Below, one piece after another: positions 7,137 through 15,296 of a stretch of 64,000 nt of DNA. Position 1 is the stretch's first letter. Each line of letters starts with the position of its first letter. The DNA is from Methylobacterium sp. J-078 (GTDB lineage Bacteria; Pseudomonadota; Alphaproteobacteria; Rhizobiales; Beijerinckiaceae), in contig NZ_JAKSYI010000057.1 of the NCBI RefSeq assembly GCF_022829285.1, positions 1 through 64,000 on the forward strand, written 5' to 3'. The translations under genes were made by a program, and so were the position numbers. The notes below the pieces were generated by a model that saw nothing but the letters and a program-made list of their open reading frames with translations, ran no database searches and had not been told where the DNA came from.

Positions 7137-8538
7137 GGACATTCTGAACCTGTCGGAGTTCGGACAGAACCGGCGCGCGCGCGCAGGCAGCAACGGCGAC
7201 CTGCTCACCGAGGATCACGCTGCCCGGCAGTTTGCCGAGCGCCATGCTGGCGAGCTGCTGTTCTGCCACGACACTGGCAAGTGGCACGAATGGACCGGCG
7301 CGGCTTGGGTCCCGAACCGGCAGGGCAAGGCGTTCCAATGGGCGCGTGAACTCGCCCGCGAGCTTTGCGCCGACGAGGACCCCAAGACGCGCTTCATCGC
7401 CTCGAAGGTGAGCTTTGCCGGCGGCGTGGAGAAGTTCTGCCGCTCCGATCCAGCCTTCGCGGTTACGATCGAAGGGTGGGATAAGGACCCCTGGCTCCTC
7501 GGCACGCCGGGCGGGACGGTCGACCTCCGCACGGGCATGTTGCGAGAGGCCCGGCGCGAGGATCGCATCACCAAGCTGACGGCAGCGACACCAGCCGAGG
7601 TGGCCGACTGCCCGACTTGGTTCCAGTTCCTGCAGGACGTCACCCAAGGCGATGACGGCTACATCCGGTTCATTCGGCAATGGGCCGGTTACTGCCTGAC
7701 CGGCGACACCAGCGAGCAGGCGCTGTGCTTCGCCTTCGGTGGCGGCGGCAACGGCAAGGGCGTGCTGATCCACGTACTGGCCGGGATCTTGAACGACTAC
7801 GCCCTGAACGCCGCGATGGAGACGTTCACGGCGGCCAAGCACGACCGGCACCCGACCGAGATCGCGGCTCTGCGTGGAGCCCGCCTCGTCACGGCTTCGG
7901 AGACCGAACAGGGGCGCCAGTGGGCCGAGAGCCGGATCAAGCAGCTCACCGGCGGCGACGTCATGCGCGCGCGCTACATGCGCCAGGACGAGTTCGAGTT
8001 CATGCCGGTGCTGAAGCTCCTCATCATCGGCAACAACAAACCGGGGCTCTCCAGTGTGGATGACGCGGCGCGGCGCCGCTTCAACCTCCTGCCCTTCCTG
8101 TTCAAGCCGGCGGTGCCCGATCCGCGCCTGGAGGAGAAGCTGAAGGCCGAATGGCCGGCGATCCTGCGCTGGATGATCGAAGGCTGCCTGGACTGGCAGG
8201 CCAACCGGCTCGTGCGGCCCGACGTCGTGAAGGACGCCACCGACGAGTACTTCACCGCACAGGACACTTTCAGTCAGTGGCTTGAGGAACGGTGCCTCGT
8301 TGAGCGTGGCAACCCATACCGTAAGGCCACAACAAAAGAGCTATTTGACTCCTGGTCTAAGTACGCCTTCGGCAACAATGAGGCTGTTGGCTCGCTGAAG
8401 GCCTTCTCGGAAAACTTTGAGAAGCGGGGGTTCAAGAAGCTGCTCAACGTTCCCACCGGACTGGGAACCAGGGCGCGTGGCTTCGCTGGTGTCGAGGTTC
8501 GGGTAGACCACTCCCAGGGAGGCAATGATGAGGATTGA
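7120..8538 (+). CDS. P4/D5-family replicative helicase-primase
   Basis: A 472-residue superfamily-3 helicase of the 'phage/plasmid primase, P4 family' type, expected to unwind the element's origin. The N-terminal D5-like region (FCHDTGKWHEWTGAAWVP) is followed by a second conserved stretch (DPWLLGTPGGTVDLRTG). Walker A is GGGGNGKG near residues 207-214. Later come RFNLLPF and a C-terminal winged-helix-like part (YRKATTKELFDSWSKYAFGN). The start at 7120 is preferred over 7084 because GTAGGGAGG precedes it and it overlaps the prim-pol stop only slightly. Confidence 0.88.
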   Translation: MVAGFEDILNLSEFGQNRRARAGSNGDLLTEDHAARQFAERHAGELLFCHDTGKWHEWTGAAWVPNRQGKAFQWARELARELCADEDPKTRFIASKVSFAGGVEKFCRSDPAFAVTIEGWDKDPWLLGTPGGTVDLRTGMLREARREDRITKLTAATPAEVADCPTWFQFLQDVTQGDDGYIRFIRQWAGYCLTGDTSEQALCFAFGGGGNGKGVLIHVLAGILNDYALNAAMETFTAAKHDRHPTEIAALRGARLVTASETEQGRQWAESRIKQLTGGDVMRARYMRQDEFEFMPVLKLLIIGNNKPGLSSVDDAARRRFNLLPFLFKPAVPDPRLEEKLKAEWPAILRWMIEGCLDWQANRLVRPDVVKDATDEYFTAQDTFSQWLEERCLVERGNPYRKATTKELFDSWSKYAFGNNEAVGSLKAFSENFEKRGFKKLLNVPTGLGTRARGFAGVEVRVDHSQGGNDED

Positions 8539-8935
8539 TGAGCATCCTCCCTACTGCACGCACACGCGCACGTGCGCGAATGGGCGGTTTACGGGGAACC
8601 CTCGTCAATCCTCATCATCCGCATCTACCGAGGTGGCCAACCGCTGCCTCATCCCGTTCGACCGCCGAGAAGGTCTGTCCCTGTCCCAGGCCGCCAAGAT
8701 TGCAGGCAAGTCCGTCGACACTGTTCGGCTCTGGTGCCTGAACCACGACATCGGACGGCGCGTCGGCGGGGGCTCATGGGTCGTGAGCCGTGTGGCCCTC
8801 ACTATGTTCCTTGACGACGATAGCAGAGCGCTAAAGGCCTACCTTGCTGGAAGCCGTTCGCGGGCTGAGGTGGCAATGTACTTCCACCGTTTAGGCCTAG
8901 ATAGTCTGCTTAGGGACTGGGCAAGATCAGCCTGA
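8525..8935 (+). CDS. HTH DNA-binding protein
   Basis: A 136-residue frame overlapping the end of the helicase gene. The recognisable part is central: GLSLSQAAKIAGKSVDTVRL followed by WCLNHDIGRRVGGGSWVVSR, a MerR/excisionase-like helix-turn-helix with wing. The first 45 residues are low-complexity (HPPYCTHTRTCANGRF) and may not be translated. An internal start before the HTH is possible, but no clear ribosome-binding site decides it. Likely a small regulator of the element. Confidence 0.6.
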   Translation: MMRIDEHPPYCTHTRTCANGRFTGNPRQSSSSASTEVANRCLIPFDRREGLSLSQAAKIAGKSVDTVRLWCLNHDIGRRVGGGSWVVSRVALTMFLDDDSRALKAYLAGSRSRAEVAMYFHRLGLDSLLRDWARSA

Positions 8936-9027
8936 AATCTCCGAAGATCCCGAATTCATCTGTGGTCCTGAACGCCTCTGATGGGGCACAGTCTGCACAC
9001 CTTAAAGCTTCACCCAAGGAGCCCGTC

Positions 9028-9264
9028 GTGCAGACCGCCGCTCGTTCCATGACTTTTCCAGAGGCCGTTCGCTTCCGTGCAGAGCGCGGCTTGTCTGATG
9101 CCGTTGTGCGCGCGGCACGAATGAATCGCGTCTCAACCAGTGAATACGTTCGCCGAACCGTGCGTGCTCAACTGCTCGTTGATGGCGTGGCGCTGCCCGA
9201 TCTGGACGACGGTGACGGACCCCGCACGCCTCCCGCCGCTCCCGCTCTTCGCCAAGCAGCCTGA
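9028..9264 (+). CDS. Ribbon-helix-helix-like small protein, 78 aa
   Basis: GTG at 9028 is preferred because AAGGAG lies six bases upstream; a GTG at 8962 gives a longer version. The segment AVRFRAERGLSDAVVRAARM followed by NRVSTSEYVRRTVRAQLLVD fits the strand-helix-helix layout of Arc/MetJ-type or CopG repressors. The C-terminus is Pro/Ala-rich. It stands between the replication block and the small unknown genes, consistent with a regulator. DNA binding is inferred. Confidence 0.55.
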   Translation: MQTAARSMTFPEAVRFRAERGLSDAVVRAARMNRVSTSEYVRRTVRAQLLVDGVALPDLDDGDGPRTPPAAPALRQAA

Positions 9265-9274
9265 GGAAATCCGC

Positions 9275-9940
9275 ATGAGCCTCCCAACCGTCAACGTCCG
9301 CGAAGCTAACACCCTTCACTCGATCGTCAGCCTCGGCAGCAATCGCCTGCCGGCCCAGCCGATGCGTCCAGCGCCCCGCACATCCGTGGAGATTGCTGCG
9401 GATCGGGATGCCGCTGTCAGCGACCGCGAAGCGCTGGAAGCTGCCCGACCCGACGTTCTGCTGAGGGGTACGGCCGACGAGGTAGCCGCCCTCGACCACC
9501 GCGTTGCCGTCGCCAAGATCCGCATCGATCAGGCCGACGTGCAGCACGCCGCTGCAGTCACCGCAGAAGCGAAGGCGAAGGCTGATCACGAAGCCGAGCA
9601 GAAGCGCCGCAAGGAGCTTCACCGCAAGGCCATGAAGGCCTCAGCCGAGGTCGCCAAGCTGGCCGACGAGTACGTCACCGAAGCGCATCGCCTAGTGCCG
9701 CTGCTGACGAAGATCCGCGAAGGCGCCGCGCTGATCGCGGCAGCTAACTACGCCCTGCCAGACGGCGCCGAACCCGTCCCGCCTGGTGAGCCCCGCTGCA
9801 GTTGGAACGGCAAGGCCGACCAGCCGCACAGCACGATTGCTAGTCGCGTGAAGCTGCCCGCCCTGGGCACCGACACCGTCTTCATCTGGGGCGAAGTCGC
9901 CGCCCCGCTTCCCCATAGGATTGTCCATGAAATGCTCTGA
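9275..9940 (+). CDS. Coiled-coil hypothetical protein, 221 aa
   Basis: ATG at 9275 follows CTGAGGAAATCCGC and is chosen over the upstream in-frame starts, which overlap the previous gene. The middle is a long charged helix (AKAKADHEAEQKRRKELHRK, AMKASAEVAKLADEYVTEAH) typical of a coiled coil. The C-terminal third is Pro-rich and beta-like. No family recognised. It overlaps the next gene by 14 bases, so they are probably co-translated. Confidence 0.6.
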   Translation: MSLPTVNVREANTLHSIVSLGSNRLPAQPMRPAPRTSVEIAADRDAAVSDREALEAARPDVLLRGTADEVAALDHRVAVAKIRIDQADVQHAAAVTAEAKAKADHEAEQKRRKELHRKAMKASAEVAKLADEYVTEAHRLVPLLTKIREGAALIAAANYALPDGAEPVPPGEPRCSWNGKADQPHSTIASRVKLPALGTDTVFIWGEVAAPLPHRIVHEML

Positions 9941-10193
9941 TATCGAGGCAGATCGCGCTTGGGCGCGTCGCGTCCTGCGCAAGCCCGAGCTGGCTGCCAC
10001 CGAACGCAAGCTGACCCAAACTGAGCGCATCGCGGCGTGGTCCGCCCAGAACCGCGAGGCCGAGGGCAAGCCCCCTCAGACCCGATCTGCCGTTGAGCAG
10101 ACGAAGCGCGAGCTTCATACCCCCGGCGCCTCCTACCAGATCGGTGCCGAACGCTACGCAGCCGATGGCAGCCTTTGGCGCCGTACGGCCTGA
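9927..10193 (+). CDS. Hypothetical protein, 88 aa
   Basis: ATG at 9927 with AGGA at 9917-9920. It begins MKCSDIEADRAWARRVLRKP and is rich in Lys, Arg and Glu, with helix-forming sequence (TERKLTQTERIAAWSAQNRE). No recognised domain. It overlaps the previous coding region and ends 230 bases before the next supported gene; nothing is visible in that gap. Confidence 0.5.
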   Translation: MKCSDIEADRAWARRVLRKPELAATERKLTQTERIAAWSAQNREAEGKPPQTRSAVEQTKRELHTPGASYQIGAERYAADGSLWRRTA

Positions 10194-10423
10194 AACAGGA
10201 TCGCGCGGGCGAGATCCTCACGGGCCTCCTTCACTCGCGCTTTTGAGGGCTAATCCGGTCAGCCCAATAGCGACAAGCCAGCCTGTCCTACGCCTGATCC
10301 AGAGCCATGGGGGCGGAGGATACGAAGGCCGGCAAGACTGCACCCCCTGCTCGTGCAGGGACGATCGGGGATCGCGGCGGAGGGGTTACCCCGCTGCGGT
10401 CTCCTCCTTCAAAGGAGCAAGCG

Positions 10424-10633
10424 ATGCCGAAGATCACTCAGGATACCAGCGACAGCGCCCCGAACGATGCGGATGCCAACTTGGCGCCCGCAGTCATTCC
10501 GTGGACGCCGCCCGTTGATCCCGGCGACGCTGGCGGCATCGGCAACGGCGACGAGCGCACCATCGCACCTGATACGCTGCACGAGACCGCCGAGGATTAT
10601 AGGGCTCGCGGCGGGATGTGGGGGCCAGTGTGA
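10424..10633 (+). CDS. Small acidic protein, 69 aa
   Basis: ATG at 10424 is preceded by AAAGGAGCAAGCG, a strong ribosome-binding site; the longer frame from 10307 lacks one. The product is acidic and Asp/Pro/Gly-rich (SDSAPNDADANLAPAVIP) and ends HETAEDYRARGGMWGPV. Probably disordered. Function unknown. Confidence 0.5.
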   Translation: MPKITQDTSDSAPNDADANLAPAVIPWTPPVDPGDAGGIGNGDERTIAPDTLHETAEDYRARGGMWGPV

Positions 10634-10656
10634 GCAGAGAACGCCGAGAGCGATCC

Positions 10657-10905
10657 TCAGTCGCCGCCTCCGCCGCCGCCATCTCCTCCACCACCGCAAC
10701 TCCCGCCGTCGCTGGAGCCACCATCAGAGCACCCGTGGCCTCCATAGCCACCGTCAGACGAAGTGCTGCTGCCGGAACCGGAGTCATGCCTAGGCCCCGC
10801 ATTCCGCGAGTTCTTCGATCGCATCCAGTCGGGCCGCAGGCTCCAAATTGTCATGAAGAACGCGAAAGCCAAAAGGCCGACTTCAAGACCCTGCCTTCTA
10901 TCCAT
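10657..10905 (-). CDS. Small Gly-rich membrane-anchored protein, 82 aa
   Basis: The only minus-strand candidate within the forward phage block. ATG at 10905 has GAGG seven bases upstream. The N-terminus carries one hydrophobic helix (GLEVGLLAFAFFMTIWSL), followed by a basic stretch and then about 45 residues almost entirely of Gly, Ser, Asp, His and Cys. Such a helix-plus-Gly-rich tail is a known small-membrane-protein layout. A chance frame opposite a GCC-repeat region remains possible, because poly-Gly can arise from the repeat. Transcribed against its neighbours. Confidence 0.45.
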   Translation of the reverse strand: MDRRQGLEVGLLAFAFFMTIWSLRPDWMRSKNSRNAGPRHDSGSGSSTSSDGGYGGHGCSDGGSSDGGSCGGGGDGGGGGGD

Positions 10906-11063
10906 CGAAGCACCTCATCGGGTTCGGTAGGTCTCGCAAGTGTAGCACATCCGGATGTGCGGCGAGAGTTACAATGGGTCCTTCCCAGGGGAGCCAGGGT
11001 CGAGGGTCAGCGCGAGTCCGGCTTCTGTCTAGGTGCTCAGTTTCCATAAGGGGTTCCGCCGCC

Positions 11064-11591
11064 ATGTCGACGATCAGCCAAGTCGCTTCGCATCTCGACA
11101 TGAGCGAGCGCCGGTTCCGTGAACTGCTGGACGAGACGGTCATCACCCGGGCGCCGCGCGGCGAGTACGACCTTGATGCCGTTCGCCGCCAGTACATCGG
11201 ACATTTGCGCGTGGTGGCCGCCGGTCGGCAGCCGGCTCAAGCCGGCGACCTTGATCCCGCGCAGGAACGTGCGCGCAAGGACCGCGCGCTCGCGATCGCC
11301 ACCGAACTGAAGAACGATCTGTCCATCGGCAAGGTGGTGCTGATCGACGACGCGATGGCAGCGGTCACCGTCCAGCACATGAAGCTCCGGAACAAGCTCC
11401 TGAGCCTACCCAGCCGCATCGCGAGCCGCATTCCCGAGAAGGGCAGCGCCCAGGTGTTCACGCTGGTGGAAGCCGAGGTGCTGTCTGCCATGGCTGAACT
11501 GACCACGGGCGGCGAAGGGCACGTGACGCCCGCCGAGGTCATCGCCGAACGCGGTCTTACCGAACAGACAGAGGAGCCTGCCCATGGCTGA
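11064..11591 (+). CDS. Nu1-like small terminase / DNA-packaging protein
   Basis: A 175-residue protein starting MSTISQVASHLDMSERRFRE at ATG 11064. The N-terminal winged helix (to about residue 45), a linker, and a helical middle (ARKDRALAIATELKNDLSIG, then LRNKLLSLPSRIASRIPEKG) follow the Nu1 pattern of lambda-type small terminases, which bind the packaging site and load the large subunit. No large terminase is recognised in the element, so it would need a partner from a helper phage, or it may act as a regulator. Its stop overlaps the next gene's start. Confidence 0.7.
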   Translation: MSTISQVASHLDMSERRFRELLDETVITRAPRGEYDLDAVRRQYIGHLRVVAAGRQPAQAGDLDPAQERARKDRALAIATELKNDLSIGKVVLIDDAMAAVTVQHMKLRNKLLSLPSRIASRIPEKGSAQVFTLVEAEVLSAMAELTTGGEGHVTPAEVIAERGLTEQTEEPAHG

Positions 11592-13761
11592 CGATCGCCT
11601 CCGCCTCGTCGCGGAAGTCCAGGACGGCTTCACCGGTCCGCTGGCCAAGCTGCACACCGCCCTTCAGCGCACCGCCGCTACGGGCACGCAGGCCGGCAAG
11701 GATCTCAAGAAGGATTTCGATGCCTTCCACGGGACCCTCGGCAAGACGACCACGGCCCTGCAGGGCATCCAGCCCGTGCTGTCCGGTCTCGGTGTCGCTG
11801 GCCTCACGGCGGGCGTGTCCCTCGGTGCCGTAACGGCTGCCTTGAGCGGCTTCTCCAAGGGCACTCAGCAACTCGCAATCATGTCGAAGGAGACCGGGCT
11901 GGCCGTCGACCAGCTCCGTGCTTTCGGTGCCTTGGGTGAACGGTTCGGCGTCTCTGCCGAAACGATGCAGGGTGGCGTCCGCAAGTTCGCAGATGAGATG
12001 AGCCGCCTGCGCAAGCGGTATGGCGAAGCCTACTCCGACCTGCAGGCGATGAACCTCGGCGAGATGGTCGAGAAGATGGTCTCGTCGCCAAACATGAAGG
12101 CGGCGCTCGACAGCTTCATGGAGTCGGTGAGCAACATCGGCGACCCGGTGAAGCGCCGGAAGGTGGTCGAGATGGTGCTCGGCTCGGACCAGATTGCCGC
12201 CGTCGCGGGCCAGGTCAGTGGCCGCTATCGCGCGGTGATGGACGAGATCCTGAAGGCGCAGGGCACGACGACGGATGCCCAGGTCAAGGCAGCCCAGCGC
12301 TTCGAGACGGCGTTGAGCCGGGTGCGGGAGAACATGGACGGGCTGCGCACGCAGGCGCTGGGCCCCCTGCTGGAGCAGCTATCCAGCCTGGTCGAGAAGT
12401 TCGGCTCGGCGGACACCATGGCCGCCTTCGGCAAGCAGCTTGAGGAGATCGGCAAATTCGCCCGCACGACCGTGCAGGAGTTCGAAGCGATCGTCCGGAC
12501 CTACGAGCAGTTCAAGGAATTCATCGGCCTAGGCGACCCGTCGAAGAACAAGGAGTTCACCCCTGTCCTCGGTGGCCCGCCCGGCGCGAAGCAGCTTGAG
12601 GGCCGTCGGGACAGCATCGAACAGCAGCGCAAGCTCCTGGACGCCAACCCGAGCACCCCCGACTACCAGCGCAAGCGCGACCGCATGACGGATGAGCTGA
12701 AGCGCGTGGGCGACGAACTGGAGAAGCTCCGGAGCGCGGGCGGGGCAACGGCCCAGCCTTCAAGCTACGGCGGTGCCGTGGGCGGGGGCGGTGGCGGACT
12801 GATCCACAAGGCTGCCTACGGTCGGGGTGGCTCTGGCGGCTACGGTGGCGTCGGCAGCATACCGCCCTTGGGCCTTCCCGACCCGGCGGGAGGCGGAAGC
12901 GGCAATGCGAACGTGACCGGCGGCAGTGCCGGCCGTGGCTACCAGGGCGAGGCGGGGGCCGGGCCCATGGTAAGCCCGCCCCTCTCCTCCGGCACAGCCC
13001 CGCTCGGCACCAATCGCTCGATGCCCGGCATCTCGGCGCGCGACATGCGCAACGTCCATCCAGAGATCGCGGCCTACATCCGCAACTCCGCTGCCCGGCA
13101 CGGCATCGATCCGAGCGTGGCCCTGCGCATCGCCAACAGCGAAGGCCTGCGGGGTTCGACGCCGAACCGCATGACGCCGGGCGACCGGGATGGGGCGGGC
13201 AATTACACCAGCTTCGGGCCTTTCCAGCTTCACTACGCAGGGCGCGGCGGCGGCATGTCCTCGAAGGGCCTCGGCGACGCCTACACTCGCGAGACAGGGC
13301 ACCACGCCAGCGATCCAACTCATTGGCGGGAGCAAATCGACTTCGCGATGAGGCACGCCCGCAAGGGCGGCTGGGGCCCGTGGCACGGTCGCATCGGCGC
13401 CGGCATCGGCGTTCGGGATGGGATCGGCACCTACTCAGGGCCTATTCCATCTGCCGAACCGTCAGCGGCCGCAGAGGGCGGGTCAGACGTGCCCTACTAT
13501 CAGCGGCCGCGCTCCAACGTGCCGGGCGGTATGTCCCGGCTTCGTGACGACGAGATCGAAGTGCCAGGTTCGGGAGCCCGCTCAGGCGACAAGCTGATGG
13601 GACGGATGTTCTCCCGCGAGACGGCAGCACCGCCTCCCCAGAGCCATCGGATGACGATCGATCTTAACGGTTTCCCGGCCGGGACCCGTGCCCGCACCTC
13701 GATGGGCGACCTGTTCAAGGAGACCACGGTCTCGAAATCCAGACAGGTGGAGGCGATCTGA
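11584..13761 (+). CDS. Tail tape-measure protein with muralytic domain
   Basis: 725 residues. The N-terminal third is a tape-measure-type helical region with a hydrophobic stretch (LSGLGVAGLTAGVSLGAVTA) and a coiled coil (QRFETALSRVRENMDGLRTQ). A Gly-rich linker follows near residues 395-460. Near residues 490-620 lies a lysozyme/transglycosylase-like domain: RHGIDPSVALRIANSEGLRG with a candidate catalytic Glu, then GNYTSFGPFQLHYAGRGGGM and GGWGPWHGRIGAGIG. Tape-measure proteins set tail length and can carry a cell-wall-cutting domain for DNA entry. The gene overlaps both neighbours by a few bases. The frame is intact, which argues against decay. Confidence 0.8.
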   Translation: MADDRLRLVAEVQDGFTGPLAKLHTALQRTAATGTQAGKDLKKDFDAFHGTLGKTTTALQGIQPVLSGLGVAGLTAGVSLGAVTAALSGFSKGTQQLAIMSKETGLAVDQLRAFGALGERFGVSAETMQGGVRKFADEMSRLRKRYGEAYSDLQAMNLGEMVEKMVSSPNMKAALDSFMESVSNIGDPVKRRKVVEMVLGSDQIAAVAGQVSGRYRAVMDEILKAQGTTTDAQVKAAQRFETALSRVRENMDGLRTQALGPLLEQLSSLVEKFGSADTMAAFGKQLEEIGKFARTTVQEFEAIVRTYEQFKEFIGLGDPSKNKEFTPVLGGPPGAKQLEGRRDSIEQQRKLLDANPSTPDYQRKRDRMTDELKRVGDELEKLRSAGGATAQPSSYGGAVGGGGGGLIHKAAYGRGGSGGYGGVGSIPPLGLPDPAGGGSGNANVTGGSAGRGYQGEAGAGPMVSPPLSSGTAPLGTNRSMPGISARDMRNVHPEIAAYIRNSAARHGIDPSVALRIANSEGLRGSTPNRMTPGDRDGAGNYTSFGPFQLHYAGRGGGMSSKGLGDAYTRETGHHASDPTHWREQIDFAMRHARKGGWGPWHGRIGAGIGVRDGIGTYSGPIPSAEPSAAAEGGSDVPYYQRPRSNVPGGMSRLRDDEIEVPGSGARSGDKLMGRMFSRETAAPPPQSHRMTIDLNGFPAGTRARTSMGDLFKETTVSKSRQVEAI

Positions 13762-14876
13762 TGCCTGATCCCGATCTTATCTGCGAGGTCCGCACGAACG
13801 GCGGCACCTACCGCGACTGGATCAGCGTCGCCGTCGAGCAGAACTTCATGACGGAGGGCTGGATCAGATCCTTCCGTCTTGTCTGTGCGGAGCCAAGTGC
13901 GGTTGCGAACCTGCGCCTCAAGCCCGGCGACCGGGTGGACATCGCGCTCGCCGGTCAGGTGGTGATCCAGGAGGGCTACATCCGCGACCGGCAGGCCGCC
14001 TACGATGGCAATCGGCATGCCGTGCAGGTCGTCGGCTATGGCAAGGCCGGCATCATCACGGAAGCGAGCATCGACGGCGGGACGGGGCAGTACCGGGGCT
14101 ACAAGCTCGATGCCATCGCGAACTCCGTCCTGAAGCCTTACGGCCTGTCCTTCCGCGTTCAGAACGGGCCGGAGGGTTGGGACATGCCCTTCCCGAACGT
14201 CATGGTCCGCTACGGCGAGACGCCCTTCGATCTGATCTCGCGGCTCTGCCGGCAGCGCAACCTGTTCTTCTATGCCGACAAGGCTGGGAACGTGGTGGCC
14301 GGTCCCAAGTCCGGGGGCAGCAGCGTCGCGTTCGTCGAGGGACAGAACATCCTCTCGGCGAACTGCCAGCTGCGCCACCTCGCGGTCGAGGCTCTGGTGA
14401 TCAACTCGCAGCAGTCAGGGTCCGACAGCCTGTTTGGCAAGAAGGCAGCCGAGATCCAGGCCAAGGCGACGGTGACCGGCGGGACCCCTGGCGCCAAGCT
14501 GAAGGTGCTGTCCGAGATGCCCTCGGATCAGAAGGGCACGCAGATGCGCACCAACTGGGAGGCGTCAGCCCTGCAGGCGATGGCGCTGCAGTTGCAGCTC
14601 ACCTACCAGGGCTGGCTGAAGCCGGGTGTGGGCGGACTCTGGGAACCCTCGGACGGCGTCACCGTGAAGTCGCCCATGCTGTTCGCCACGGAGAGCGGCG
14701 AGGAGGAACTGAAGGTCGCCGGCTACGCCTACACGCAGGACCCGAACAGTGGCACGACCACGACGCTCGACCTTGTTAACAAGCTGGCCTGGCAGCAGCG
14801 CAAGGGCGACGCCACGAAGAACGATGGGTTCTATGACCTCGGGAACTCGGCAGCTCAGCCGGAGGCGGCTACGTGA
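13761..14876 (+). CDS. Mu gpP-like baseplate hub protein
   Basis: 371 residues, starting one base inside the tape-measure stop. The N-terminal part (RDWISVAVEQNFMTEGWIRS, then LKPGDRVDIALAGQVVIQEG) and the following region (RHAVQVVGYGKAGIITEASI; FPNVMVRYGETPFDLISRLC) match the Mu gpP/gp44 and late-control-D type of baseplate hub that forms the central ring at the tail tip. The C-terminal part is less distinctive. It is the last gene of the phage block. No tail tube, sheath, spike or fibre gene follows; the sequence becomes AT-rich cargo within about 60 bases. Confidence 0.78.
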   Translation: MPDPDLICEVRTNGGTYRDWISVAVEQNFMTEGWIRSFRLVCAEPSAVANLRLKPGDRVDIALAGQVVIQEGYIRDRQAAYDGNRHAVQVVGYGKAGIITEASIDGGTGQYRGYKLDAIANSVLKPYGLSFRVQNGPEGWDMPFPNVMVRYGETPFDLISRLCRQRNLFFYADKAGNVVAGPKSGGSSVAFVEGQNILSANCQLRHLAVEALVINSQQSGSDSLFGKKAAEIQAKATVTGGTPGAKLKVLSEMPSDQKGTQMRTNWEASALQAMALQLQLTYQGWLKPGVGGLWEPSDGVTVKSPMLFATESGEEELKVAGYAYTQDPNSGTTTTLDLVNKLAWQQRKGDATKNDGFYDLGNSAAQPEAAT

Positions 14877-15138
14877 AACTGACAGCCATGTCGGCTGCGC
14901 ATCCGGGAAGGTGCAACCTTTTCATCCAGGTAAGGGCAGAGAAATATTATCCGACAAAAATTATCTATGTAGCAAAATTAAATTTAAATCGATGCGGGTC
15001 CGGCCATTGCATCAACCAATCAGTGGTTATGGAAATGCAGAATAAATTTTATATTCCAAGGTATCGACGTGGATTTGCCTAACTTAGAAACACGCTCAGA
15101 AACTTTTTGCTAAAATTATTCGTGTCAGAAACTGATAC

Positions 15139-15261
15139 TTAATCTCTGTTTGTATTACCGAATAGAGCGTCCAATCTCTTCTTTATTTCCTCCTTACTCT
15201 TCCCCTGTTTTATCATATCTTTGATGATTTCATCAATGATTGCTTTTTCAAGTTCGTTCAC
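15139..15261 (-). CDS. 40-residue charged helical protein (hidden small gene)
   Basis: Reading down from GTG 15261 gives 40 codons and TAA: NELEKAIIDEIIKDMIKQGK then SKEEIKKRLDALFGNTNRD. GGGGGAAG lies just upstream as a ribosome-binding site. The product is one strongly amphipathic, Lys/Glu-rich helix. It begins 36 bases after the stop of the membrane protein at 15297-15863 on the same strand, so the two probably form an operon. AT-rich codon use matches that neighbour. Function unknown; a small partner or antitoxin-like protein is possible but unproven. Confidence 0.6.
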   Translation of the reverse strand: MNELEKAIIDEIIKDMIKQGKSKEEIKKRLDALFGNTNRD

Positions 15262-15296
15262 TATCTTCCCCCGTCTCAATTGGCGTTATATTTTAT

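Noticed and set aside
14873..15082. 69-residue frame after the hub gene
   Set aside because: Starts at the hub stop without a ribosome-binding site; composition changes mid-frame and no domain is visible.
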